Positions 55,487-64,000 are shown, counted from the stretch's first letter. The stretch is 64,000 bases of DNA from Streptomyces sp. Ag109_O5-10 (GCF_900105755.1 NZ_FNTQ01000001.1:7006001-7070000); one strand, 5' to 3'. Notes: generated by a model not told the origin, from the sequence alone. A program made the numbers and translations.

Positions 55487-58213
55487 GTGGCAGAGACAGC
55501 AGCGAAGCAGACCGACAAGACCCCCGGCGGCCCCCGTCCCCGGCTGATGCTCATGGACGGGCACTCGCTGGCGTACCGCGCGTTCTTCGCGCTGCCCGCG
55601 GAGAACTTCACGACCGCGACGGGCCAGCCGACGAACGCGATCTACGGCTTCGCGTCGATGCTGGCCAACACCCTGCGTGACGAGGCGCCCACGCACTTCG
55701 CGGTGGCGTTCGACGTCTCGCGCAAGACCTGGCGCTCCGAGGAGTTCACCGAGTACAAGGCGAACCGCTCCAAGACCCCGGACGAGTTCAAGGGCCAGGT
55801 CGAGCTGATCGGCGAGCTGCTCGACGCCATGCACGCGCAGCGCTTCGCCGTCGAGGGCTTCGAGGCCGACGACATCATCGCCACCCTCGCCACCCAGGCC
55901 GAGGCCGCGGGCTTCGAGGTCCTGATCGTCACCGGCGACCGCGACTCCTTCCAGCTGGTCACCGAGCACACCACGGTCCTCTACCCGACCAAGGGCGTCT
56001 CCGAGCTGACCCGGTTCACCCCGGAGAAGGTTTTCGAGAAGTACGGCTTGACGCCCGCCCAGTACCCGGACTTCGCCGCTCTGCGCGGCGACCCGTCCGA
56101 CAACCTCCCCGGCATCCCCGGCGTCGGCGAGAAGACCGCCGCGAAGTGGATCAACCAGTTCGGTTCCTTCGCCGAGCTGGTGGAGCGTGTCGACGAGGTC
56201 AAGGGCAAGGCCGGCCAGAACCTCCGCGACCACCTGGAGTCCGTCAAGCTCAACCGCCGGCTCACCGAGCTGGAGCGCGGCGTGGAGCTGCCGAAGACGG
56301 TCGCGGACCTGGAGCGCGCGCCGTACGACCGCAAGAGCGTCGCGATGATCCTGGACACCCTGGAGATCCGCAACCCGTCGCTGCGCGAGCGGCTCTACGC
56401 CGTCGACCCCGGCGCCGAGGAGGCCGAGTCCACGCCGGTCGCCGAAGGTGGCGTGGAGGTCGACGGCACCGTGCTCGGCACCGGCGAGCTGGCCGGCTGG
56501 CTCGCGGAGCACGGTACCGGGCCGCTGGGCGTCGCCACCGTCGACACCTGGGCGCTCGGCACCGGCTCGGTCGCCGAGGTCGCCCTGGCCGCGGCCGGGG
56601 GAGCGGCGGCCTGGTTCGACCCCGCCGAGCTGGACGAGGCCGACGAGAACGCGTGGGCGGCCTGGCTGGCCGACGCCGCCCGGCCCAAGGTCTTCCACAA
56701 CGCCAAGGGCGCCATGCGGGTCTTCGCCGAGCACGGCTGGACCATCGAGGGCGTCACCATGGACACCGCGCTCGCCGCGTACCTGGTCAAGCCCGGCCGA
56801 CGCTCCTTCGACCTGGACGCGCTGTCCCTGGAGTACCTGCACCGCGAGCTGGCCCCGGCCGCCGCGGCCGACGGCCAGCTGGCGTTCGGTGCGGACGACG
56901 GCGCCGAGGCCGAGGCGCTGATGATCCAGGCCCGCGCGATCCTCGACCTCGGCGAGGCCTTCGAGGCCCGGCTCCAGGAGGTCGGCGCCGCGGACCTCCT
57001 CCGTGACATGGAGCTGCCCACCTCCGCCCTGCTCGCCCGGCTGGAGCGGCACGGCATCGCCGCCGACCGCGCGCACCTGGAAGCGATGGAGCAGATGTTC
57101 GCGGGCGCGGTGCAGCAGGCCGTGAAGGAGGCGCACGCGGCGGCCGGCCACGAGTTCAACCTGGGCTCGCCCAAGCAGCTCCAGGAGGTCCTCTTCGGCG
57201 AACTGGCGCTCCCGAAGACGAAGAAGACCAAGACCGGGTACACCACCGACGCCGACGCGCTCGCCTGGCTCGCCGGCCAGACGGAGAACGAGCTCCCGGT
57301 GATCATGCTGCGGCACCGCGAGCAGGCCAAGCTGCGGGTCACGGTCGAGGGCCTGATCAAGACCATCGCCGCCGACGGCCGCATCCACACCACGTTCAAC
57401 CAGACCGTCGCCGCGACCGGCCGCCTCTCCTCCACCGACCCGAACCTCCAGAACATCCCGGTCCGCACCGACGAGGGCCGCGCGATCCGCCGGGGCTTCG
57501 TCGTGGGCGAGGGCTTCGAGTCGCTCATGACCGCCGACTACAGCCAGATCGAGCTGCGTGTCATGGCCCACCTCTCCGAGGACGAGGGCCTGATCGAGGC
57601 GTTCACCTCCGGAGAGGACCTGCACACCACGGTCGCCTCGCAGGTGTTCTCCGTCGACCGGTCGGCCGTCGACGCGGAGATGCGCCGCAAGATCAAGGCG
57701 ATGTCGTACGGCCTCGCGTACGGTCTGTCCGCCTTCGGCCTCTCCCAGCAGCTGAACATCGACGCGGGGGAGGCACGGGCCCTGATGGACACGTACTTCG
57801 AGCGGTTCGGCGGGGTCCGCGACTACCTGCGCCGCGTCGTCGACGAGGCGCGCGCCACCGGCTACACGGCGACGCTCTTCGGGCGCCGCCGCTACCTTCC
57901 CGACCTCAACAGCGACAACCGGCAGCGCCGGGAGGCGGCCGAGCGGATGGCACTCAACGCGCCCATCCAGGGGACGGCTGCCGACATCGTCAAGATCGCC
58001 ATGCTCCGGGTGTACGGCGCGCTGCGCGAAGCGGACCTGAAGTCCCGCATGCTCCTCCAGGTCCACGACGAAATCGTCCTGGAGATCGCCCCCGGCGAGC
58101 GGGACCGGGTCGAAGCCGTCCTCCGCGACCAGATGGCCAACGCGGTACACCTCCGGGCACCCCTGGACGTCTCGGTGGGCGTGGGCCCGGACTGGGAATC
58201 GGCAGCCCACTGA
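55487..58213 (+). CDS. polA: DNA polymerase I
   Basis: 908-aa repair and Okazaki-fragment-processing polymerase. The 5'-3' exonuclease domain covers about residues 1-300 (LMLMDGHSLAYRAFFALP, VTGDRDSFQLV, IPGVGEKTAAKW). The middle domain keeps the fold but not the 3'-5' exonuclease residues: ATVDTWALG replaces the DxE motif, as in other actinobacterial PolA, so proofreading is probably absent. Polymerase motifs are RLSSTDPNLQNIPVR, MTADYSQIELRVMAHLS (motif A), RRKIKAMSYGLAYGL (O-helix) and LLQVHDEIVLE (motif C). The GTG at 55487 gives the usual start; an in-frame GTG at 55463 would add eight residues. Confidence 0.96.
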   Translation: MAETAAKQTDKTPGGPRPRLMLMDGHSLAYRAFFALPAENFTTATGQPTNAIYGFASMLANTLRDEAPTHFAVAFDVSRKTWRSEEFTEYKANRSKTPDEFKGQVELIGELLDAMHAQRFAVEGFEADDIIATLATQAEAAGFEVLIVTGDRDSFQLVTEHTTVLYPTKGVSELTRFTPEKVFEKYGLTPAQYPDFAALRGDPSDNLPGIPGVGEKTAAKWINQFGSFAELVERVDEVKGKAGQNLRDHLESVKLNRRLTELERGVELPKTVADLERAPYDRKSVAMILDTLEIRNPSLRERLYAVDPGAEEAESTPVAEGGVEVDGTVLGTGELAGWLAEHGTGPLGVATVDTWALGTGSVAEVALAAAGGAAAWFDPAELDEADENAWAAWLADAARPKVFHNAKGAMRVFAEHGWTIEGVTMDTALAAYLVKPGRRSFDLDALSLEYLHRELAPAAAADGQLAFGADDGAEAEALMIQARAILDLGEAFEARLQEVGAADLLRDMELPTSALLARLERHGIAADRAHLEAMEQMFAGAVQQAVKEAHAAAGHEFNLGSPKQLQEVLFGELALPKTKKTKTGYTTDADALAWLAGQTENELPVIMLRHREQAKLRVTVEGLIKTIAADGRIHTTFNQTVAATGRLSSTDPNLQNIPVRTDEGRAIRRGFVVGEGFESLMTADYSQIELRVMAHLSEDEGLIEAFTSGEDLHTTVASQVFSVDRSAVDAEMRRKIKAMSYGLAYGLSAFGLSQQLNIDAGEARALMDTYFERFGGVRDYLRRVVDEARATGYTATLFGRRRYLPDLNSDNRQRREAAERMALNAPIQGTAADIVKIAMLRVYGALREADLKSRMLLQVHDEIVLEIAPGERDRVEAVLRDQMANAVHLRAPLDVSVGVGPDWESAAH

Positions 58214-58265
58214 CACCTACGGCGAGAGCCGACAGAGGGCACACTTCCCCAGCGCCCAACAGAGC

Positions 58266-58649
58266 GCGTCGTCCTCCGGCGGAGGGCACCGCTCTGCGGG
58301 GGCAGGCGTCGTTCTCCGGCAGAGCGTCCGCTTTGCAGCGGAGGCGTCGGAAGGCACCGCTTTGCGGAGTAGGGCGTCGTTCTCTGGCGGAGGGCATCGC
58401 TTTGCGGAGTAGGGCGTCGTTCTCCGGCAGAGGGCACCGCTTTGCGGCGGAGGCGTCGTTCTCTGGCGGCGGGCATCGCTTTGCGGAGTAGGGCGTCGTT
58501 CTCCGGCAGAGGGCACCGCCTTGCGGCGGCAGGCGTCGTTCTCCGGCAGAAGGCACCGCTTTGCGGCGGAGGCGTCGTTCTCCGGCAGAAGGCACCGCCT
58601 TGCGGCGGAGGCGTCGTTCTCCGGCGGAGGGCGCCGTTCCCTGACCCCG
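58266..58649. repeat. 39-bp tandem repeat (minisatellite) after polA
   Basis: Ten units (starts 58266, 58306, 58344, 58374, 58414, 58453, 58493, 58533, 58572, 58611), mostly 38-40 bp with one 30-bp deletion. Each begins GCGTCGTTCTCCGGC and contains GCACCGCTTTGCGG. Long frames cross it on the minus strand but switch frame at the irregular units, so I read it as non-coding. Together with the next 330 bp it makes up the 768-bp gap between polA and the next gene. Confidence 0.9.
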
Positions 58650-58719
58650 ACGGCGCGGGCCTCCCCTCCTTCCAGCTCCTTCTCCGCCGCTCCCCTTCCT
58701 CCGCCGCAACGGTGCTCAG

Positions 58720-58746
58720 CCACGACGGCGGCTCTCGGCGGTGCCG
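58720..58746 (+). repeat. Dispersed 27-bp repeat, family 2, copy 3
   Basis: CCACGACGGCGGCTCTCGGC followed by GGTGCCG, preceded by CTCAG as copy 2 is by ATCAG. Less similar than copies 1 and 2 are to each other. Confidence 0.5.
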
Positions 58747-58779
58747 AACCCACGGGATGCACCCGGTCCGGCACCGCCG
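58736..58779. terminator. Hairpin downstream of the polA minisatellite
   Basis: A 10-bp perfect stem (CGGCGGTGCC with GGCACCGCCG) with a 24-nt loop, overlapping repeat copy 3. It may be a distant terminator for polA or part of the repeat. Confidence 0.4.
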
Positions 58780-58981
58780 GGAAGCGCCGCTGCGGCGCTG
58801 CTCGCCGTTGCGGCGGAGGAAGGAAATGGGGAGCCGTGGAGAAAAAGGTGCAGTGGAGTAAGGGGAGGGGACGGGGGGAGCTAATGGGCGAGTGGCGGGG
58901 GAGTGAAAGGGGGTGCGGGTGCGTCACTCGCGTGGACCCCGTCAGAACGCCTCGGCCTCTGCCACCGGCAAGGATGCGGCC

Positions 58982-59359
58982 ATGGGTATACGAATGGTTC
59001 ACCGCCGGACGCCCCAGAGCAGGCCCCCGGCCAAGGCCCACTCCGCCTCCGCCTCCACGCAGGTCACGGCGTCCCCGTCGGCCCCGGCCCTGGCGGCCGG
59101 CGCCAGTTCCGCCCGCATCCCCGCCGACCTCGCCGTCACCGTGCGCCGAGCCGTCACCCGCCTCCGGCGCAAGCTCCGCGCCCGGCCCGACCTGCGCCAG
59201 TGGTTCGACCTGGCCCGCAGCTACCTCGCGTTGCTCCTCGACGCGCTCCCCGGCCCCCGCCGCCCCCGCACCATCACCGTGTTCGTGGCGAGCCTCACCG
59301 AACGGCCGAGGCACTCCGCCGCACGTCGCCGGCCACCGGAGCCGGACGCCACACCCTGA
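58982..59359 (+). CDS. Small basic hypothetical protein
   Basis: 125-aa, strongly basic protein starting MGIRMVHRRTPQ. After an Ala/Ser-rich region of about 35 residues there is a helical part, DLAVTVRRAVTRLRRKLRAR, then LRQWFDLARSYLALLLDALPG and TITVFVASLTERP. No known domain or membrane segment. Codon bias is typical of a real gene, but its last 65 bases overlap the convergent DUF4184 gene, which lowers confidence. An upstream start at 58913 is possible. Function unknown. Confidence 0.5.
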   Translation: MGIRMVHRRTPQSRPPAKAHSASASTQVTASPSAPALAAGASSARIPADLAVTVRRAVTRLRRKLRARPDLRQWFDLARSYLALLLDALPGPRRPRTITVFVASLTERPRHSAARRRPPEPDATP

Positions 59360-60134
59360 CCGCCACGGCGTACCCCAGCACCCCGAGCAGCAGCCCCGCG
59401 CCCGTTCCGAAGAGCACCGTCGGCAGCAGCTCCCAGGGCTTCGCCACGGCCCCCCAGTACTCCCACCACCGCACCGCCCGCTGCACCGCCGCCAGCAGGG
59501 CGCAGCCGGCGATTCCGGCGCCGGCCCACCACCGGTCCCGCACCGACAGCGGCGGTACCCCCACCGGCTCCCCGGCCGGCGCCCGCCGTACCGCGCGGAC
59601 CGCGAACACGGCGAGCACGGCCGCGCCGGCCACCGAACTGCCGTACTGGAGCAGGGTGTACAGCGGCATGCCCGCGAGGTCGTGGCCGATGGCCGGAATC
59701 AGCCGGGTCCCCCAGCGGCCGTGGTGCGTGAAGGCGTCCCAGACGACGTGGGTGAGCCCGCCGAGCACGGCGGAGACGTACCACCAGGCGGCCGCGGAGA
59801 GCCCGGCACGCTCGCGTGGCGCCCCGCAGCGCAGCAGCGCGGCGACCCGCCCCTGCCGGGGTCGGGGCACGAGGGCCACGAGGGGTTCCCGGACCAGCAG
59901 CCACAGCGCGACCAGCGCCCAGGCGAACAGCACGTCGACGGTGAGGACACCGGTGACGGAGTGCGTGAACTCGCCGAACTCCATTGCGCCCGGCACCGCG
60001 CTCGCCGCGTAGTAGGTGAGGTCGGGCGCGAAGGACCCCGCGACGAGCACCGCCGGCACCAGCCGCCCGCGCCCGGTCCCGTCGCCGCGTACGGCCGGCA
60101 GCACGGCGGCGGCGTGGCTGAGAGTGAACGGCAC
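59295..60134 (-). CDS. DUF4184 family membrane protein
   Basis: 279-aa protein that begins VPFTLSHAAAVLPAV, the family's characteristic histidine-containing start. Further conserved polar residues lie between about six membrane helices: GSFAPDLTYY, EFTHSVTG and THVVWDAFTHHGRWG. The His/Asp-rich pattern resembles membrane-bound metal-dependent hydrolases of the YdjM/DUF457 type, so a metal-dependent lipid or phosphate hydrolase is conceivable (inference). The GTG start has AGGGGG upstream. Function not established. Confidence 0.82.
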   Translation of the reverse strand: MPFTLSHAAAVLPAVRGDGTGRGRLVPAVLVAGSFAPDLTYYAASAVPGAMEFGEFTHSVTGVLTVDVLFAWALVALWLLVREPLVALVPRPRQGRVAALLRCGAPRERAGLSAAAWWYVSAVLGGLTHVVWDAFTHHGRWGTRLIPAIGHDLAGMPLYTLLQYGSSVAGAAVLAVFAVRAVRRAPAGEPVGVPPLSVRDRWWAGAGIAGCALLAAVQRAVRWWEYWGAVAKPWELLPTVLFGTGAGLLLGVLGYAVAVRVWRPAPVAGDVRRSASAVR

Positions 60135-60446
60135 CCGGGCCCCCTGGAGCAGTCGTCGGCCGGAGCGCCGAACAAGTGATCGCGTACGACAAGTATCCGC
60201 GACACCACCGCCGTTCAACGGAGGATGGCCAACTGGTGAAAATCGGGCACCGTCGGGTGTCCGCGGAAGGGAAGTTGTCGTAGGGTCGCCTGGGTCGCCG
60301 CCCGGGCGTGCACGGCCGGATGCGCTACCTCACCACGCGAAAGAGGTAACAGAGGCAACCACAGCACCGGGTCGTCCGTCACACCAAGGGCGAGCGGACA
60401 GACGGAGACGGGCGCTCAGAAGGCGTCCATGGGAGGGGTTCACCTT
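60135..60446. other. 312-bp leader of the transglycosylase gene
   Basis: No gene. It contains TAGGGT (a possible -10 near 60283), a small hairpin TACCTC...GAGGTA around 60325-60347 and other GC-rich inverted segments. I looked for the ydaO/c-di-AMP riboswitch found before some Streptomyces cell-wall lytic genes and could not match its core by eye. Confidence 0.4.
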
Positions 60447-62225
60447 ATGGCGGCGCAATTCGGCAGGCGGCTGCGCAAGGGAGCGGCGACGACCGCCGCG
60501 GCCGCGTTGGCGGTAGCGGCACTGTCCGCGTCCCAGGCACCGGGCGCCACGTCCGGAGACAAGGGCAGACAGGCCAATGCCGGCGCCAGCTCCTCCGCCC
60601 CCAACGGAGCCGGTTCGGCCGACGGCGCCACCGGCAACTCGCCGTACTACACGGACCTGCCGCCGCTGAACAGCCCGAACCCCAGCGCGAGCCCCACGGC
60701 CTCCTCGCCGAGCATCGGCACCGCCGTCTCCCGCGGCGCGGCCGAGGCGGGCATCCCGGCCACCGTCCTCGACGCCTACAAGAAGGCCGAGGCGGAGCTG
60801 CGCGGCTCCAAGCCCGGCTGCAACCTGCCGTGGCAGCTGCTGGCCGCCATCGGCAAAGTCGAGTCCGGCCAGGCCCGCGGCGGTGACGTGGACGCCGAGG
60901 GCAACACCCTGCACCGGATCCTCGGCCCGCAGCTCGACGGCAACGGCTTCGCGCTCATCCCGGACACCGACGGCGGCAAGTACGACGGCAACAGCCAGTA
61001 CGACCAAGCCGTCGGCCCCATGCAGTTCATCCCGTCGACCTGGGCGTGGGCGGGCCGCGACGGCAACGGCGACGGCGTCAAGGACCCCAACAACGTCTAC
61101 GACGCGGCGCTCGCCGCCGGCCACTACCTGTGCCGCAACGGCTGGGACCTGTCCGTCCAGGCCGACATGAACAGCGCGATCCTCAGCTACAACAACTCGC
61201 AGGACTACCTCAACCTGGTCCTGTCCTGGTACGAGTTCTACCGCAAGGGCACCCACTCCGTCCCGGACGGCACGGGAACGGTGCCCTCGCACCGCAGCGA
61301 CGGCTCGACCGGCTCCGGCTCCGGCTCGGGTTCCGGTTCCGGCGGCTCCACGCCGAAGCCGGCCCAGAACACGCCGAAGCCCACCGAGCCCACGCCGAGC
61401 GCCCCCGGCACGACGCCGACCCCGCCGCCCACCGCCACCGACACCGTGGACCACCTGGAGGACGCGGGCACCGCCACACTCACGGCGACGGCCGGCGACG
61501 CGTTCGGCAAGCAGATCAGCACGCGTGCGGAGACCAAGACCGGCCGGGCCGTCGCCAAGGTCCGGGTCCGCTTCACCATCGTCGGGGACACGGACGCGAC
61601 CTTCAGCGGCGGCGAGAAGACCGCCGCCGTCGTCACCGACAGCAAGGGCGTCGCCGTCGCCCCGGCGCTCCAAGCGGGCGAGAAGACCGGCGACTTCACG
61701 GTCCGCACCGGCGTGGTCGGCCGTACGGTCAAGGGCGTCGACTACACCGCGACCGTCACCGCGCGCGCCGCCGACACCCTCGCCCTCGTCAACACCACCG
61801 CGCCGACCTGCACCCCGGGCGGCGAGTTCGCCGACCAGGTGCAGGCGAAGGCCACCTACCAGGGCGCCGTCGCCGGCAAGGTCGCCGCCACCGCCACGCT
61901 GATCAAGTCGGCGGACGACACGAGCGAGAACGACAAGGGCCCCTACTTCAAGGACGCCGACGGCAACGCCGTCCGCACCCTCACGGACCTCCAGACGGAC
62001 GCGGACGGCCTGCTCACGCTGCCCCAGCTGTACGCGGACGACACCACCGGCACGTTCCTGCTCCGCATCACCACCACGGGTGGTGCCACGCTCACCGTGG
62101 AGCTGACGGTCGCCGCGGCCGACCCCTCGCCGAGTCCGTCGCCGAGCGCCTCCGCGTCAGCGCCGGCTTCGGCCCCCGCTTCCCCGAGCGCCTCCGCCTC
62201 CCCGAGCGGCTCCGCCTCCTCCTGA
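60447..62225 (+). CDS. Secreted lytic transglycosylase-like cell-wall hydrolase
   Basis: 592-aa exported protein. The N-terminus is a long Ala-rich signal peptide (basic RRLRKGAATT, hydrophobic AAAALAVAALSASQA). The transglycosylase domain (about residues 85-255) has the catalytic Glu in LLAAIGKVESGQARGG and AVGPMQFIPSTWAWAG, as in MltB/SLT-like enzymes that cut peptidoglycan glycans. A Ser/Gly then Pro/Thr linker leads to a beta-rich region (about 330-570, VRFTIVGDTDATFSGG) resembling Ig-like repeats, and a Ser/Ala/Pro tail. I chose ATG 60447 because GGGAGGGG lies eight bases upstream; an ATG at 60429 overlaps it. Confidence 0.88.
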   Translation: MAAQFGRRLRKGAATTAAAALAVAALSASQAPGATSGDKGRQANAGASSSAPNGAGSADGATGNSPYYTDLPPLNSPNPSASPTASSPSIGTAVSRGAAEAGIPATVLDAYKKAEAELRGSKPGCNLPWQLLAAIGKVESGQARGGDVDAEGNTLHRILGPQLDGNGFALIPDTDGGKYDGNSQYDQAVGPMQFIPSTWAWAGRDGNGDGVKDPNNVYDAALAAGHYLCRNGWDLSVQADMNSAILSYNNSQDYLNLVLSWYEFYRKGTHSVPDGTGTVPSHRSDGSTGSGSGSGSGSGGSTPKPAQNTPKPTEPTPSAPGTTPTPPPTATDTVDHLEDAGTATLTATAGDAFGKQISTRAETKTGRAVAKVRVRFTIVGDTDATFSGGEKTAAVVTDSKGVAVAPALQAGEKTGDFTVRTGVVGRTVKGVDYTATVTARAADTLALVNTTAPTCTPGGEFADQVQAKATYQGAVAGKVAATATLIKSADDTSENDKGPYFKDADGNAVRTLTDLQTDADGLLTLPQLYADDTTGTFLLRITTTGGATLTVELTVAAADPSPSPSPSASASAPASAPASPSASASPSGSASS

Positions 62226-62245
62226 TCCACCGCCGTACGACCACC

Positions 62246-62279
62246 AGGGCGCCCTCCCGCCGACGCGGGACGGCGCCCT
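62246..62279 (+). terminator. Terminator after the transglycosylase gene
   Basis: An 8-bp stem (AGGGCGCC with GGCGCCCT) encloses an inner CCCG/CGGG pair, 20 bases after the stop. Confidence 0.7.
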
Positions 62280-62376
62280 CGTCGTCGCATGACCTGTTCT
62301 CATCTCACCCTCCCGTTGCTACGGTGCCCGGACCTGACGATCCATCAGGAAAATGTCGGGCGAAGGGAGGTCCCGC

Positions 62377-62511
62377 ATGCGTGCCCTGATCGCCGCCGCG
62401 ACCGGTCTCGCCGTCGCGCTCGTCCTGGTGGTGACGGTCGGCGCCCTCGGGTCGCCGGACGGAAGTACGTCCCCGAAGCCACTGCTCACGACGGTGCCCT
62501 CACACCCGTAA
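62377..62511 (+). CDS. 44-aa single-span membrane peptide
   Basis: A small gene with a good ribosome binding site (GAAGGGAGG, 62362-62370) and strong codon bias. The product begins MRALIAAATGLAVALVLVV, one hydrophobic helix, and ends with a polar SPKPLLTTVP-type tail. It lies 21 bases upstream of the DUF3068 gene on the same strand, so both are probably one operon. Function unknown; it may be a small membrane partner of the DUF3068 protein. Confidence 0.7.
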   Translation: MRALIAAATGLAVALVLVVTVGALGSPDGSTSPKPLLTTVPSHP

Positions 62512-62532
62512 CCGCCGCCCCGGGAGGCCGAG

Positions 62533-63525
62533 ATGCGCCGCAAGGCCAGTCTGGTCCTGCTCGCCTTCGCCGTGTTCTTCGCGGCGCTGTCCCCGCTGCT
62601 GCGCTGGTACGCCTTCCCGCGGCTCGCCAAGATCCCGGCGAACCAGTACCAGGACATGGTCCTGGTGGCGAAGAACGCCACGCTCCTCGACTACGGCACC
62701 ATGAAGGCGAAGAAGGTCCCCCAGGTCACCATCGTGCAGACCCTCAGGGGCAACGTGGCGGCCGCGCAGAAGATCGAGAAGACGGCGGGCCGTGACGTCG
62801 TCGTCTGGGACGGCCTGTCCTACGTCCAGGGACCCGACGGCAAGATGGTCTCCGAGATCCCCGAGCGCTACATCTTCGACGCGCACAGCCAGGAACCCGT
62901 GCACGCCACCGGCGAGATGGTCGACGGCGACCCGGTGACCCGGGACGGCATCGAGTTCAAGTTCCCGTTCCTGACCGAGAAGCGGGACTACGAGTACTTC
63001 GACGCGCAGACCCGCACCACCAACCCCATCCACTACAAGGGGACGCAGACCTTCCGGGGCGTCAAGGTCTACTACTTCGAGCAGACCGTCCCCTGGACCA
63101 AGGTCCCCATGCCCAAGAAGCTGCCGGTGCAGGGCATCACCCCGGAGAGCATCGCGAAGACCGGCACCACCCGCTGGTACACCACCGTCCGCAGGTTCTG
63201 GGTCGAGCCGGCCACCGGGGCACCCGTCTACGGCGAGGAGCTCCACAAGGAGGAGCTGCGCGGCGGCACCCTGCTGGGCGGCCGGGCCAAGGTGACGGCC
63301 TTCGCCGGCGACGTGAAGATGCGCGAGGACTACATCGAGAGCACGGTCGCCCTGGTCGAGCACAACCGCACCCTCGTCCTGATGCTGACCTCCTACCTGC
63401 CCTGGGGGTTCCTGTCCCTCGGCGTCGCGCTGCTCGCCCTCTCCCTCTGGCTGGAGGCACGCGGCCGCCGCCCCGCCGACCCGGCACCGGCCGGCACTCC
63501 GGTCCCGGAACCGGTCAGCGCCTGA
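62533..63525 (+). CDS. DUF3068 family membrane-anchored protein
   Basis: 330-aa protein with one membrane helix at each end (VLLAFAVFFAALSPLLRWYA at residues 7-26 and YLPWGFLSLGVALLALSLWL near the C-terminus). Between them is an extracellular beta-rich domain of about 260 residues (conserved stretches GTMKAKKVPQVTIVQTLRG, VSEIPERYIFDAHSQEPVH and HYKGTQTFRGVKVYYFEQTV). DUF3068 members are common in actinobacteria and some are annotated as PorA-related; no function is established. Operon with the 44-aa peptide. Its last 11 bases overlap the convergent hrpB end. Confidence 0.85.
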   Translation: MRRKASLVLLAFAVFFAALSPLLRWYAFPRLAKIPANQYQDMVLVAKNATLLDYGTMKAKKVPQVTIVQTLRGNVAAAQKIEKTAGRDVVVWDGLSYVQGPDGKMVSEIPERYIFDAHSQEPVHATGEMVDGDPVTRDGIEFKFPFLTEKRDYEYFDAQTRTTNPIHYKGTQTFRGVKVYYFEQTVPWTKVPMPKKLPVQGITPESIAKTGTTRWYTTVRRFWVEPATGAPVYGEELHKEELRGGTLLGGRAKVTAFAGDVKMREDYIESTVALVEHNRTLVLMLTSYLPWGFLSLGVALLALSLWLEARGRRPADPAPAGTPVPEPVSA

Positions 63526-64000
63526 GCCGCGCGTTGGTGTGCCGGGTCGGCTCGGCCGTGGCGGGATCCTCGGGCCAGGGATGCTTCGGATACCGCCCGC
63601 GCAGCTCGGACCGCACGCCCTTGTAGCCGTCCCGCCAGAACGAGGCGAGGTCGGCGGTGACCGCGGCGGGGCGCCCGGCCGGCGACAGCAGGTGCACCAG
63701 CACCGGCACCCCGGCCACCGAGGGCGACTCCTGCAGGCCGAACATCTCCTGCAGCTTCACGGCGAGCACCGGCTGCTCGGGATTCCCGTAGTCGACCCGG
63801 ATCCGCGACCCGCTCGGTACGGCGATCCGCTCGGGCGCCAGCTCGTCCAGCCGCCCGGCCTCCCCGCCCGCCCACGGCAGCAGCCGCTTCAGCGCCTCCC
63901 CGGCGTCGATCCGTCCGAGATCGGCCCGTCGGCGGGCGCGGCCGAGCTCCGGCTCCAGCCATTCGTCCACGCGCGCGTGCAGCGCGTCGTCGGAGACGTC
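63515..64000 (-). CDS. hrpB: ATP-dependent RNA helicase HrpB, C-terminal part
   Basis: Partial: only the last 161 codons lie in the window; the gene continues beyond position 64000. The visible part is the HrpB-specific C-terminal domain: DEWLEPELGRA, ALKRLLPWAGG, then VDYGNPEQPVLAVKLQEMFGL, GVPVLVHLLSPAGRPAAVTADL, and the family end RGRYPKHPWPEDP ... RHTNARLRR. HrpB is a DEAH-box helicase of uncertain role; the helicase core is outside the window. Convergent with the DUF3068 gene. Confidence 0.92.
   Translation of the reverse strand, partial: DVSDDALHARVDEWLEPELGRARRRADLGRIDAGEALKRLLPWAGGEAGRLDELAPERIAVPSGSRIRVDYGNPEQPVLAVKLQEMFGLQESPSVAGVPVLVHLLSPAGRPAAVTADLASFWRDGYKGVRSELRGRYPKHPWPEDPATAEPTRHTNARLRR

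Noticed and set aside
55460..58216. 918-codon open frame antisense to polA
   Set aside because: Same reason: polA is complete on the other strand and the antisense product has no recognisable fold.
58217..59314. 365-codon minus-strand frame with PENDASAAKRC-type repeats
   Set aside because: Produced by the 39-bp minisatellite; frame changes at irregular units, no ribosome binding site, no domain.
60135..60446. ydaO (c-di-AMP) riboswitch before the transglycosylase gene
   Set aside because: Such switches precede some Streptomyces lytic genes, but I could not match the conserved core by eye; a covariance-model search would decide.

Overview
The window is high-GC actinobacterial chromosome and almost certainly Streptomyces. 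Codons are strongly G/C-biased at position 3, GTG starts are common, many neighbouring genes overlap by four bases, and only one TTA codon was noticed. The gene set (lgt, gltBD, pyk, an ANTAR response regulator, the liv ABC operon, polA, hrpB) matches, from memory, the conserved core around SCO2000-SCO2034 of S. coelicolor. All assignments come from reading the sequence; no database search was run.

Layout, left to right. (1) 1-1.1 kb: lgt, a strong terminator and a 507-bp non-coding stretch with a 41-bp minisatellite. (2) 1.56-9.76 kb, minus strand: a seven-gene, translationally coupled operon of four ADP-ribosylglycohydrolase-family paralogues, a ribokinase, a class III CoA-transferase and a CitE-like lyase. 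One paralogue is frameshifted next to a dispersed repeat, one has a degraded metal site and one has a repeat-built tail. (3) 10-10.8 kb: a VIT/CCC1 iron/manganese transporter gene preceded by two DmdR/IdeR-like iron boxes. (4) 11.1-17.2 kb: gltB-gltD. (5) 17.3-19.8 kb: a vWA protein and a stand-alone QcrB-type cytochrome b. (6) 19.9-29.9 kb: a cluster matching the actinobacterial KstR2 regulon for steroid C/D-ring (HIP) breakdown: two acyl-CoA dehydrogenases, IpdF-like SDR, KstR2, FadA6, IpdC, IpdB, IpdA, EchA20 and two SDRs, with two KstR2-like operators in its divergent promoters. (7) 30-38.5 kb: zinc-metalloprotease-like protein, GH35 beta-galactosidase with a divergent AraC regulator, chorismate mutase, aminopeptidase N, NmrA-type protein, GNAT. 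(8) 38.7-41.5 kb: a DesA/DesB-like decarboxylase-N-hydroxylase pair without the rest of a siderophore pathway. (9) 41.6-45.9 kb: Tat-exported 5'-nucleotidase, pyk, an unusual tRNA with anticodon CAA, and an ANTAR response regulator. (10) 46-51.7 kb: livK-H-M-G-F. (11) 52.3-58.2 kb: hotdog thioesterase, FdhF/YdeP-type molybdoenzyme, polA. (12) 58.2-64 kb: a 39-bp minisatellite, small hypothetical proteins, DUF4184, a secreted transglycosylase, a 44-aa membrane peptide, DUF3068 and the C-terminal end of HrpB.

Nitrogen and carbon assimilation tie several blocks together: glutamate synthase and the branched-chain amino acid importer each have a GlnR-like site upstream. The steroid-type cluster carries its own repressor and, through a TTA codon in the thiolase, a possible bldA checkpoint. 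Two families of short dispersed repeats and three non-coding minisatellites decorate the intergenic regions.
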